Positions 1-8,981 of a stretch of DNA of 64,000 nucleotides are shown in pieces. Under the pieces are notes generated by a model that searched no databases, had not been told where the DNA came from, and saw only the letters and a list, made by a program, of their open reading frames with translations. The stretch comes from Notospermus geniculatus (Eukaryota; Nemertea; Pilidiophora; Heteronemertea; Lineidae). Each line of letters starts with the position of its first letter. Position 1 is the first letter of the stretch. The stretch lies in NCBI GenBank assembly GCA_002633025.1, contig NMRB01003174.1:5974-69973 (forward strand), in the 5' to 3' direction. Position numbers and translations under genes: made by a program.

Positions 1-151
1 TACATGAATGGACGACATCATTGGAAATATGACCGGTTTTAACATGTTTAATGGCCAACGGAGACCGAAGAATTTCGATTGCATCAAGAGGCAAATAATT
101 CAACCTGAAGTCGTCTATGGTTGCCTCTGGTCTCGGGTGTACACCACGCAT
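1..151 (-). CDS. Partial open reading frame of unknown function, cut by the window edge
   Basis: A frame of 50 codons stays open from an ATG at 151 to the window edge on the minus strand. The composition looks coding, with a mixed stretch reading LPLDAIEILRSPLA. It lies outside the Polinton-like sequence, which ends at the inverted repeat at 171-309, so it may be host or from another element. I do not recognise the family, and length alone does not prove it is a gene. Confidence 0.25.
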   Translation of the reverse strand, partial: MRGVHPRPEATIDDFRLNYLPLDAIEILRSPLAIKHVKTGHISNDVVHSC

Positions 152-516
152 TAGGTTGATGTATGATAAAACAAATATTGCATGGAAACCATGGGATAGT
201 CGAAATTATTCTGCAGAAAAAAAATTATTCCACTCGGCTTCGCCTCGTGGAATAATTTTTTTTTCTGCAGAATAATTTCGACTATCCCATGGTTTCCATG
301 CAATATTTGTATAATATTTTTATCATTATTTATAAAAAATCTATCTTGATAAGTTTTATTATAATTTATTGAAGGGCAAAATATAACAATATAATCAAAC
401 TTTTCAAAAAATTCTTGTTCGAGTAAATTCAAAATAAAATAAGTTTTTCCGCAATCTGTTATTCCTGATATCAACATATTAAACGGAATATTATTATAAA
501 ATTCATTTTCATTCAT
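151..516 (-). pseudogene. Truncated viral-type genome-packaging ATPase (FtsK/HerA, A32-like)
   Basis: The N-terminal half of a P-loop ATPase is present. The Walker A motif GITDCGKT lies at residues 18-25, preceded by a hydrophobic strand (PFNMLIS) and followed by the FDYIVIFCP strand usual in Polinton and NCLDV packaging ATPases. Such enzymes pump DNA into preformed capsids. Walker B and the arginine finger are absent, because the gene runs into the snap-back repeat near 309. The last ~45 residues before the formal stop at 151 are translated from the duplicated inverted arm and are not native. Confidence 0.65.
171..309. repeat. Snap-back inverted repeat at the broken end of the Polinton-like element
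   Basis: Arms 171-233 and 247-309 are near-perfect reverse complements of about 63 bp around a 13-bp loop. The right arm belongs to the ATPase gene, and the left arm is its inverted duplicate. Unrelated sequence begins to the left. This looks like a fold-back repair product at a truncation point. A cloning or assembly hairpin artefact is the alternative. Confidence 0.85.
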
Positions 517-574
517 TTATTTTAGATATTTTAATACAGAAAATAATACTGTATTAAAAAATTTAAATGTATTT

Positions 575-883
575 TTAATGTGAAACTCCTAGAATTTTTC
601 CATCATTCAATACGATAATCGCATCCGAAACAATATATACATGCATATCATATACTGTATTTGTACTTCTAGTTAGTTCTAATTGTAGGCCCTGTTTAAT
701 ATTTTCCATTTTAGTCCCACTTCCAAATATCTCATTATCTTCAGTGCTTCTTAGATCGATCCATAGGGCAAAGTTTTCATCTCCGCAATATTTAACTGCA
801 TCGATCATACAATCTTCTTTTAGTTTTAAATGTTCACTCATAAACATCTTTTTTATTTCATCAAAATGATTGTATGCTTTCAT
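575..883 (-). pseudogene. C-terminal part of a double-jelly-roll-type major capsid protein
   Basis: This 102-aa frame sits directly downstream of the larger capsid fragment at 1070-1990, on the same strand and in the same register (both start positions are 1 mod 3). It ends in alternating strand-like segments (FALWIDLRS, YDMHVYIVSDAIIVLN), as expected for the closing strands of a second jelly roll. The 186 bases between the two pieces contain in-frame stops at 902-904 and 929-931 and an AT-rich simple repeat at 1050-1075. I therefore read the two as one decayed capsid gene. An independent small gene is less likely. Confidence 0.5.
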
Positions 884-1069
884 CCCAGATTTTATCCTGT
901 TTCAAAAAAAATCTAAAAACACATCTTTTTAAGGCATATTTTGACCAATTTCAATAACGTTTTTAGCACTCCATGGTTCTTTTAATATCACTTATGTACA
1001 ATGCTCAGAAAATGTTTTATATACATTATTGTAGCATTTTAATCTAATAAATTATTATTATTATTATTA

Positions 1070-1990
1070 TTATTTAAAAATACAATGGGAAATGCCTTCT
1101 GATGTTATCGTTACATTTGTAATATCAGGATTTTGATATGAAGTTTTTTCAGTATCATACTCAGTGAATGCTTTTTGAAAAAATATTAAAATTCCTTTTG
1201 TACTTTTTCTATTTACATCAACTGTAATATTTACTCGTTTATTTGTTCCAATGTTTTCAGTTTTGAGTAGATGTATATTTTCGTAGAGCCAACGAACTCG
1301 TGTTAAATACATACTCTCAATTTCATCCGCAATTTCTGGCGCATATACTGTTTCGTATTCTAATTGAATATTCTCCACAGAATATTTTTTATTTGAAGAT
1401 GTTCCAGTAATTACATATTTTGGATCATTAAATTTTATATTATATTCAATTGATTCTAACAATGCTGAAGGATAAAATGGCATAAAATGATCAAATACTT
1501 CAGATTCAATTGGAATTGAATATCGATCTTTATATGCAGTAACTAATGCTGCTTTTCTATTTGCCCCTTGCCTCTGAGTTTTATCAATTCCCTGTAGTAC
1601 TCTATTCTTTCTCTGTTTATCAGTAAGCCAAAAATCTTTGAATGTATTAAAAATATAAGCTTTATCAATTTCATTGATAGTTCTTCCACCGATAAGCATT
1701 GTTATTTTTTCAACAATATTTCTGCCAACATTTGCAGTAAATTCAGCATCTGCAGCAGCACCTCCAGCATCACTTACTTTTGAATCAGTGCTAAGTTTAA
1801 ATGTTAATTTCAATGTTTTTGGAACAATCAATTGTCCTTTTTCTAATTGAGGAAGTTTAACATATAATGTACTGCCTGATTTTACTGAATCAGGATTGTG
1901 AGTAATTACTTCGTAATTTCTTTTAGCTTTAATTCCATCACTGATTTTTGCTGCCCGTAAAGGATTCAAATATCGTCCTGTTTCCGCCAT
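1070..1990 (-). pseudogene. Major capsid protein-like gene, N-terminal three quarters (double jelly roll)
   Basis: The frame encodes 306 aa. Features typical of Polinton/PLV capsid proteins are an early membrane-free beta-rich region, the block VGRNIVEKITMLIGGRTIN (residues ~88-106) that matches the strand 'no-head-loop' signature NIGxxLIxxVxxxIGGxxID, and FMPFYPSALLESIEYNIKF closing the first jelly roll. Full-length relatives usually run 400-650 aa, so this piece lacks most of the second jelly roll. That part is probably the fragment at 575-883. The start codon at 1990 follows an AT-rich leader. Capsid assignment is by pattern, not by database search. Confidence 0.6.
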
Positions 1991-2079
1991 CTCTTTTATT
2001 ATAATATTTTTTTTTAAATAATTTTTTAAAAATTTGTGATATTATGTTCACGAATTTAAAAAAATTATTATCAATAATT

Positions 2080-2373
2080 TCACGAAAATTTTAATTTCAT
2101 CAGCTGTCTCCAATATTCATCGCTATCAATCTCTTTTCTCTTATATTTATCATTCAATTCTTTTCTACGGCGTCGATATTCAACATCATTAAGTTTTTCT
2201 AATAATTCATCTTCAGATGTTTCTTGGCGTACAGGTATCTGATTTAATTTAACTGGCACATTAGGCCATGCTCTTCTTATTTTTAATTCTGCATATAAAT
2301 AACTGCCTAACAATTTTAAATATTCATTTATATCTTCTATACTTTTGTTTGTATCAGTTCCTTTTAGAATCAT
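2080..2373 (-). CDS. Small charged protein of unknown function in the Polinton-like element
   Basis: A 97-aa frame lies upstream of the capsid gene on the same strand, with a 90-base AT-rich spacer. The C-terminal half is highly charged and predicted helical, with a run of arginines at residues ~67-70 and DEYWRQLMKL near the end. No membrane segment, cysteine cluster or nucleotide-binding motif is seen. Its place between capsid and integrase genes suggests a structural or morphogenesis role, but that is inference only. Confidence 0.45.
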   Translation of the reverse strand: MILKGTDTNKSIEDINEYLKLLGSYLYAELKIRRAWPNVPVKLNQIPVRQETSEDELLEKLNDVEYRRRRKELNDKYKRKEIDSDEYWRQLMKLKFS

Positions 2374-2400
2374 ATCTGCATGAATTGTTTGATTAAATAT

Positions 2401-2511
2401 TTATAATTTTTCTAATTCTTCATTTATATTTTTCATATTCTGATCATGCAGTGTGATAATATCATCTGTATTTGATGATGTAAATCCTGTAACAATATTG
2501 ATCAGCTCCAT
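2401..2511 (-). CDS. Very small ORF (36 aa), Polinton-like element
   Basis: An ATG-initiated 36-codon frame ending in the charged stretch NINEELEKL precedes the 97-aa gene on the same strand. It may be a real small gene or a decayed remnant. There is no homology clue. Confidence 0.2.
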   Translation of the reverse strand: MELINIVTGFTSSNTDDIITLHDQNMKNINEELEKL

Positions 2512-2636
2512 TTATTTATGTCTTAATCTTTCTTCAATTATATTTTCAGGGTCAATTCCTTCTCGATGTTTCAAAGTTTTTTTCAATTTTAGCTTCTTTT
2601 TCTACTTTATCTAATTCACTTTCTTCTTCTTCAATA

Positions 2637-3349
2637 CATCACCCCCTCAGATCTTAACACAAGGTCCTGAGACCCCAATTTGGCATTTGTGTTCTTCCTT
2701 TTCTCTCACCCTGGTAGGCCTATTTCGTTTTGGTTCTCCAGTTGCGGAGGGCACTGTGGCTCCCCTTCTTGTCTAGGCCTTGTTTTTTCCCTCCCCTTTC
2801 CCCCTTTTTTTGCTCTAATCCTCCTCGCCTTATTCTTCTCATTATTCTTCTGATTGCTCAGTGATTTGCATTATCCATTCTGTTTTTTTCCTACAAATCT
2901 GGAAGTTGACTTCCTTTATTTTCCTTTACCTTTGTGCATCTTTTCGCTTTGTGCTTGTTATGTATTACACATGTCATATTTATTAATTTATAAACTTTCT
3001 TTCAGCCAAATGAAGCTCTGCGCCAGTTGTTTACACTCTGCTTGTGGTCAGGCTGAGAGGCCCTGCAGTTATTCAACCCTTCTTTTCAGCTGAATTAGCT
3101 TCTCCTTAATTGTCCAGCGGCCACCCGTGGGGCTTGGTCGCTATTCTTTCCTTAATTGCTTGTTTGTCCTGTCTACACAGGCTATGTAGTTCTACATTCG
3201 GGTTTCAGCTCAGTCTTTTCTAGAGTTTCAGATTGTAAAGTTCCACTTGAAAAAGACCCCGGTTGGGGTCGAAAATTCGTGAATTCTGGAGTTTGACTTC
3301 TTGTTTATTATCATTTTGTGTGTCAATTTTGTGCCTTTTGTACCTTGGA
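2637..3349 (+). mobile_element. Retroelement insertion A with hammerhead-like hairpin (713 bp)
   Basis: The insertion is flanked by a 13-bp target duplication (TTCTTCTTCAATA at 2624-2636 and 3350-3362). It matches insertions B (13487-14166) and C (32221-32686), and its 3' part matches D (40940-41063). Near its 3' end, GACCCC-GGTT-GGGGTC (3255-3270) is followed by GAAA and then a second small stem, a hammerhead-like fold. There is no ORF of note, so it is non-autonomous. It splits the sequence encoding the C-terminal tail of the integrase from the rest of the element. Confidence 0.8.
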
Positions 3350-3417
3350 TTCTTCTTCAATAGGTGCAATTTCTTTAACTTTTTGTAAAGAATCTAATCT
3401 TACTTTTTCATCATTGT

Positions 3418-4062
3418 TCAATGTTGCATGAATTCCTTCAATATTTTTAATTTTGTAAATTCTGTTTGTCCAAATTTGTTTATATCCTTTTGTAAAAATT
3501 GGTTTTTCAATTTTTTTCTCACTGTTTCCCCAATAACTATATTGTGTTCAATTGGCATTGATTTTTCTAAATTTAAATCTAAAATTTCTAATTTATGCTC
3601 TGATGCTTCATTTGGAGTATAATTCAAAATTCCACTATGTGGCGAATCATTATATGCAGAAATATATTCGTCTAATTTATTATGCCAAACAACTGAATTT
3701 CTTTCTGTGAAATCTTTGAATATTTTTTCTTTTATTGTTCTACTAAGTCTATCAATTAATCCCAATGCATTATGATCTCCAATTTCAACTGTATCATGTC
3801 TAATGTTTAATTCTTTCAATAAATCTTGCATTGGTTTATTTAAAAATTCATTTCCAGAATCAGTAATAATTAATTTTATTTTAGCATTGCTATCTATAGT
3901 ATCATAAATTTTTTCAAATCCGTTTTTCACTTCAAATTTTGTTTTATTTTTTAATGCGGCAGCATAAGCTTTTCTAGTAAATGTATCAATACAAAGTAAT
4001 ATCCATTTATAGCCTTTATTTTGCCTTGAATAATTACTCATATCTAATAGGTCCATGAACAA
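3418..4062 (-). pseudogene. Retroviral-type (rve) integrase catalytic core of the Polinton-like element
   Basis: The 214-aa frame shows the RNase H-fold integrase core: first acid D4 in MDLLDM, the GYKWILLCIDTFTR strand, second acid D68 in IITDSGNEF, and a third position at D104 in GLIDRLSRTIKEK. The two last acids are 35 residues apart, as in DDE integrases, but the third is aspartate rather than glutamate. Integrase would insert the linear element DNA and make the 6-bp duplication known for Polintons. The upstream zinc-binding-like region is in another frame (4044-4259), and an open C-terminal extension is also in another frame and is cut by insertion A. This copy is frameshifted. Confidence 0.75.
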
Positions 4063-4259
4063 TAAAGCATTTTCATGATATGCAACAATATGTCCTTGAA
4101 TTTTTGTTCTATGTAATTTTGTTTCTGTAATTGATAAGATTTTTGTTTTTTAACGAAATCATCAATTTCATCAAATGTTATATTTGGATCTTTCTTTTTG
4201 TAAATGTTATAAAATTTCATAAGTGAAGGATATTTATATTTTTCATATGCAGTTTCCAT
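4044..4259 (-). pseudogene. N-terminal piece of the rve integrase, frameshifted
   Basis: A 71-aa frame starts at ATG 4259, just after an AT-rich gap from the 420-aa gene, and overlaps the core frame by 19 bases in a different register. The helical stretch with FDEIDDFVKKQKSYQLQKQN resembles the region before the integrase core in this family. The last ~14 residues are out of frame. A single indel explains it. Programmed frameshifting is possible but has no visible slippery site. Confidence 0.5.
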
Positions 4260-4308
4260 TTATTTTTTAAAACAAAAATTCTAATAAAACAGCCAATAAA
4301 ACTAATGT

Positions 4309-5571
4309 TCATGTAAATACAGTATGTGATGAATCAGTTGTTTGTATTTGATTAATTTTGTCTGCATTATCTAACAATTTTTTTTTAACTTCTTGTTTTG
4401 TGTATTTATCAACACGAGTACGAGCATTTTTTAAATTTTGTGTTTGTTTAGTTTCAACAAGCCTTTTTTGCATGTTAATATTTTCATTTTTCCCAAATGT
4501 CATATTTTCATTTGCAGTTAAAATTGTATTATTATATCCTTGAACTTTTCCAATATGCAATCTCATATCACTCGGAATTAATTGTAAACTTGATCCTAAT
4601 GCAAAATCTAACCTTGCTCTCATTTTTGCTATTGCATTATTGAACGATTGTTGAGATCTTATCAATAAACTTAGGCCTTTTGTATCATCAATTGATTCTT
4701 GAAATGTTTTTACAGAATCAACTAATGTCTGTCCTTGTATTGCATCTTCAACTAAATTTGCAAATTGTTTTTGTGTATCAATTGATTGATCAATATCTTG
4801 CCTCATCATAGCTTGTGCTCCTAATATACAATAAACATATGTGCGAATTGATTCATTTATTCTGCTAATTCCTGATCGTGTATATCCTTCACTGTCAATA
4901 AGGATATAATTTGTCCAATCATCAGAATTTACAAATTTTAATTCATCCATGTATAATTTTCTATAGTCAATATTTCTGTATCCATGTTTATCTGCATTAA
5001 ACAAAAACGCAGTTGGATCTCTCAAATAATGATATCCAGTCATAGTAATATCAAGAGGTATAGCAGTAATTTTTCCATGATGAAGGTAATTAAAATCAAT
5101 TTTTCCACATTCAATTTTTAGATTTTCATATGCTTCTTTGTCATAAGGATTTTTTGATGCATTATGATCAGAACTTGTGGGTAAAGGAATTTTTAATTCA
5201 TGTAAAATTTTTCTAATTGTAAAATATACATGAAATCTAAAAATTGATCGTGCTAAAGGCTCTTGATGATTAATATGATTATTCCAAGAAATTCCGCATC
5301 CATATGTAGCACAATATAATGCAAATTTAAACTGATTTTCCCAATTTTCTATAGTTGCATTTTTTATATAATCTTTTACTTGATTATATGTAGAAAATAC
5401 TTGTGGAGAATGTTTTTTAGGAAATATATCAATTACATTATAAGGAAATGAAACTTCTGGAGTTACATAAATATTTTGATGAATAAACGGATTTTTCTCA
5501 ATCATGTTATTTTTAAATTCTAAAGGATAATGCGCTGTAGAATTTAATTTGTTATAACTTTTGAAACTCAT
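4309..5571 (-). CDS. Conserved 420-aa protein of unknown function in the Polinton-like element
   Basis: This is the longest intact frame of the element. The first half is rich in aromatic residues and histidine (HYPLEFKNNM, INHQEPLARSIFRFHVYF, FNYLHHGKITAIPLDI). The second half is helical, Q-rich and charged, ending in KKKLLDNADKINQIQT. No catalytic motif is recognised. A structural or minor capsid role is possible from its place beside the integrase, but I cannot assign one. A diverged copy at 11446-12322 keeps almost the same residues apart from a frameshift. The start at 5571 follows an AT-rich leader shared by both copies. Confidence 0.6.
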   Translation of the reverse strand: MSFKSYNKLNSTAHYPLEFKNNMIEKNPFIHQNIYVTPEVSFPYNVIDIFPKKHSPQVFSTYNQVKDYIKNATIENWENQFKFALYCATYGCGISWNNHINHQEPLARSIFRFHVYFTIRKILHELKIPLPTSSDHNASKNPYDKEAYENLKIECGKIDFNYLHHGKITAIPLDITMTGYHYLRDPTAFLFNADKHGYRNIDYRKLYMDELKFVNSDDWTNYILIDSEGYTRSGISRINESIRTYVYCILGAQAMMRQDIDQSIDTQKQFANLVEDAIQGQTLVDSVKTFQESIDDTKGLSLLIRSQQSFNNAIAKMRARLDFALGSSLQLIPSDMRLHIGKVQGYNNTILTANENMTFGKNENINMQKRLVETKQTQNLKNARTRVDKYTKQEVKKKLLDNADKINQIQTTDSSHTVFT

Positions 5572-5642
5572 TTATTTTAAACATATTTTTTAAAAATTTA
5601 CTAACTGAATTTCACTGCTGCCATCTCGTGATAAAAATTTAA

Positions 5643-5670
5643 GTTAGGAGCAACTGCAGTTGCTCCTAAC
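5643..5670. repeat. Perfect 28-bp palindrome between two element genes
   Basis: GTTAGGAGCAACTG and its exact reverse complement abut at 5643-5670, in the spacer between the 94-aa and 420-aa genes. The spacer of the second copy (12323-12421) lacks it, so it is specific to copy 1. It could be a footprint or a hairpin in the transcript. Confidence 0.8.
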
Positions 5671-5779
5671 AAAAGATCTCACTGCACAATATCTGCATGG
5701 GAATTCAGGTTAACAACGTGAGATATGCTGTCTGGGTCAATCAGAATATAAACACAACATCCTGCCTTTATACACTGAT

Positions 5780-6064
5780 CTACACAAGAACAAATCCGTA
5801 ATATTTTTTTCCATCCTGCTTTCCTGTTGATCTTATATATTCGTATTGGGGATTTTTCTCCAGCTCTTTTTTGATAATTGAAGTTGTAAATGTTGTTATT
5901 ATATTTTCATCTCGATCGGATAATGTTATTATCATCGCTTCTCCTCTAGTAGTTGGAATTTTTTGTATATCGAGAATCTTATGCCAGATGTTGAGAGGAA
6001 CATTCTTCCAAGCTTCGTAAGTAGATTTAATTTTTGATTCTAATTCATCATTAGATGGGAACAT
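5780..6064 (-). CDS. Small protein with OB-fold-like pattern, first gene of the element
   Basis: A 94-aa frame is nearest the element terminus. The core, with alternating strands (EAMIITLSDRDENIITTFTTSIIKKEL) followed by GKKYYGF, has the look of an OB-fold single-strand DNA-binding protein, but this is pattern inference without a search. The copy at 12422-12706 has the same length and differs at five residues, so both stayed open. The start at 6064 is just inside the repeat-rich terminus, and the gene is transcribed away from the end. Confidence 0.5.
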   Translation of the reverse strand: MFPSNDELESKIKSTYEAWKNVPLNIWHKILDIQKIPTTRGEAMIITLSDRDENIITTFTTSIIKKELEKNPQYEYIRSTGKQDGKKYYGFVLV

Positions 6065-6086
6065 TTTATTGGAGAGATAAAAATAA

Positions 6087-6478
6087 TTAAATCATGGTCA
6101 TGATTATGATTATGATTATGATTATGATTATGATTATGTACACAAATTTTACAAAATTACACAAATTGTTTGTTTATAATTTGTGTAATTTGTTAATTTG
6201 TGTAAAATTGTAAATTTTTAAAATTTTACAATTTTATTTTTTTTTTGTAAAATTTTTAAAATTTTTTAATTTTATAATTGTTTGTAAAATTTTTAAATTT
6301 TTAAATTTATAATTTTTTGTAAAATTTTTAAATTTTGAGTTAAAATGTTTAAACTGAGTGAATACTGAAATTTTGTTTTAACTGAAGGAGTACTGGAAAT
6401 TGTTTGAACTGAGATTTTAACTGAAATGAAATTTCAGTGATTTTAGCTAAGAGTTTAATTCCCCACTTTTATACTACT
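6087..6478. repeat. Terminal AT-rich region of Polinton-like copy 1
   Basis: A GATTAT tandem repeat (6099-6137) is followed by degenerate AT-rich blocks built on TTTTGTAAAATTT. The region matches 12735-13153 almost throughout and stops matching at 6478/13153, which defines the element end. It probably corresponds to the terminal inverted repeat, but the opposite end is not in the window. Confidence 0.7.
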
Positions 6479-6566
6479 AACGAACTATGGGGGCAAGGTA
6501 CTAATTCAGGGTGATATTTAAAGTCCAATCCGGCCGAAATTTGCTGTATGGAGAAACTAGATACCT

Positions 6567-6801
6567 ACTTTAACTCCCACTTATCTGTCCCATTCCTGAA
6601 CTCGGAAAATATTCAGAGCAAATCCTAAGTTGAAGATATCGCACGATGTCATTCTTTGCCGGGCTCGAGAGAGTGGGAAGTAAGTGGACAGAACATTACT
6701 GTTAACTTTTTGACCATTCCCCAACACATTATCTTCAAATTAGGATTTAGTCATTTTTTCCGAGTTTAGGAATGGGGCAGGTAAGTGGGAGTTCAGAGTA
6801 T
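6567..6801. mobile_element. Palindromic MITE
   Basis: Inverted arms of about 75 bp (AACTCCCACTTAT... at the left, its reverse complement at the right) enclose about 85 bp. There is no ORF. The superfamily is not identifiable. The flanks 6479-6566 and 6802-7209 hold no gene I can support. Confidence 0.65.
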
Positions 6802-7954
6802 TATTGCAAGGTAAAAATATTCTAGCTGCTGTAGTCCAGGTGAGCCAAGGACCATTTTTCAATATGGGGACCTGGCGGCCATATTTGAGGTGCACTAGAA
6901 TTAAACCTTGGCGAACACAGAGAGGGTAATCTGTATGAATAAAATATTAATTTTCCTTGAAATTCACTTCCTTGTGTACACGTAGTGTAACTTTAGTGAT
7001 ACGAGACGATGAAATGTAGCAGCGTCAGGTTACGCATCTGCCATGTCTGCGGAATGAAAATTCGAATTGCGATTTCAGAATTTTTCGAATTGCGAATAGT
7101 TTTTCGTATCTCCCGAAACTCATTTCCCGTGTAAGGTTATCAGCAAAAATTTGTACGTGAGGTTATGGATGTTTGTTGTGAGACATGACGTCACTTTGAG
7201 CAGATGATGTACAGTCATTGACATAAGTATATCTACACCTGATACCCTGAATATTTCAAATACTACTAGGCCAATTTTAACACGGCTTGTACCACGTGAA
7301 AGTCTATCTCGTTGGTCATATTTCTGCATCAAAATTTGGGAAATTTGGAAATAGCGTAATGATGTAGTAGCTCATCAGAAAAAAAAACGTTAAAAATCAA
7401 CATTTTTATTATATAATTTTTTTGTTGCCGTTGTGATAGAGTGGAAGTTTCTGAGGATTTTGGCCTTTGTTTCATCAAAATATCTCGAGTGGTTGCTGAG
7501 ATATTTTAGATTATCGAAATTTTGATAATGTGAGATTTTCGTGATTTTCAGGACATTTTGATGCCATTACATGAAGCTAACCTTAGAAAACGGGTTAACA
7601 AAATTTTGGAACGTTTTGCGTTAACTGGGCAGATCGAGAGATACTCATATTTTTTCAGAATATCAAAATGTTGATATTTTGAAAGACATGCTTAACTTCC
7701 AACCAGTTTACGCTAAAAGTTCCAACACTTCATACCCCTAGGTTTTTAGGTAAGCTCCGTCTACTAGCCTAATATCAAAATTTTATGAAAAATTCGAAAT
7801 TCTCAAATTATCGAAATGTTGATAATCTCAAATATCCCAGCAACCACTCAACAGATTTGAATGAAACAAAGCCCAAAATCCTTAGAAAGTTCCATTCTAT
7901 CAAAAGTATAACAAAAGTCACAAAAACATTACGTAATAAAAATGTTGATTTTTA

Positions 7955-8665
7955 GGCCCGTATGCACCAACATCAGATTAGCCCCAATTCGGCTTAAGTC
8001 CAACTTAAGCTTCAGCTTAAATTTTGATCCTATTGCACCAATCATAGTTGATCCAGAAGTTGGGCTTAAGCTCTTGCAAAGTTTAAACCACCCAAGGGGT
8101 AGGTTTAAGTTATGGATTAAGGCTGTTCGCTCATCTGACAGTCAGCTTCTGGGTTGAAAACATGGAGATTGTTGACTAGCATGAGGAAATGGACATGGTG
8201 GATGGCCCAGGACGGGTTGTTGAAGAGAAATTAAAAAAACGGTACAGGTTTACCAAGGTCAATGCTTGTGGATTGTGGTCTAATTGAATATGACATTGCT
8301 CCATCATCTGATCGCAACAATCCAGTCTCAGCAATCAACAGATTGTTGTAGGTTTGACGTGCCATTGCAAGACACCAACAACCTCAGATAAGCCATAACT
8401 TAAGCTCGAGCTCAAATTGGATCACAAGTGCCCCGTAGGTCATTGTATGTGTATCACAGACAAAAGCCTGCACAATAAAATCATGCAATCAGCATTTGGA
8501 AGGCCTCAGACTTCAGGCTTAAGTTATAGCTCAGCTCATCTAGAGCTTATCTTTGGCTCAAATGTGTTGCGGATCAAGTTGGGATTAGCCGAATAAGAGC
8601 TTAAGTTATGGATCAGTTGAGCTGTAGCTTAAACCCAAATTCGGATCAGTTGGTGCATACGGGCC
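7955..8665. mobile_element. PIF/Harbinger deletion derivative, copy 1
   Basis: The inverted repeats GGCCCGTATGCACCAAC are flanked by TTA on both sides (7952-7954, 8666-8668), the TWA duplication of PIF/Harbinger. It is 711 bp long. An inverted-orientation sister lies at 28882-29600. The subterminal region repeats AGCTTAAG-rich blocks. Confidence 0.85.
8180..8350 (+). pseudogene. Harbinger transposase N-terminal remnant
   Basis: In broken frames this stretch encodes a basic segment (KKRYRFTK) followed by RNNPVSAINRLL, which resembles the start of HARBI1-like nucleases before their RNase H core. Stops and indels interrupt it, and the catalytic domain is missing. The homologous stretch in the second copy lies at about 29215-29400 on the minus strand. 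Confidence 0.45.
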
Positions 8666-8981
8666 TTAGGGTATTTTCTGATGAGCTATTACATAATTAT
8701 TATATTCCAAATTTCCAAAATTCTGATACAGAAATATGATCAAGAAGATATACTTCCAGGTGGAAGAAACCGCGTTAAAAATGGCCCAGTAGTATTTTAA
8801 AGCCCCACTGTATTGGATTTTACGATATTTTCAAAATGTTAGGAGAATGCAAACAGAGCTTTCATAGCCTGAGTCGTGAAGGTCACCAAAATGCTTGCCT
8901 GATAGGTATTTCAGGGAATCAAGGCCTAGTTTTCAGCACACATTGAAAAAACTGCAGGGAGGGCTCTAATGTATTCAGACA

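Larger units (their letters stand above)
250..6478 (-). mobile_element. Polinton/Maverick-like endogenous viral element, copy 1, 5' end
   Basis: All genes here lie on the minus strand, are AT-rich and include the virus-like set expected of Polintons: packaging ATPase, double-jelly-roll-type capsid protein and retroviral-type integrase. The outer end near 6478 is defined by loss of homology to the second copy at 13153. Read inward on the minus strand it begins AGTAGT, agreeing with the 5'-AG ends known for Polintons. No DNA polymerase B is visible, because the element is truncated at about 250. Several genes carry stops or frameshifts, so this copy is dead. Confidence 0.75.

Noticed and set aside
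3255-3270. Intrinsic bacterial-type terminator
   Set aside because: Hairpin is conserved in four animal retroinsertions and is not followed by a T-run.
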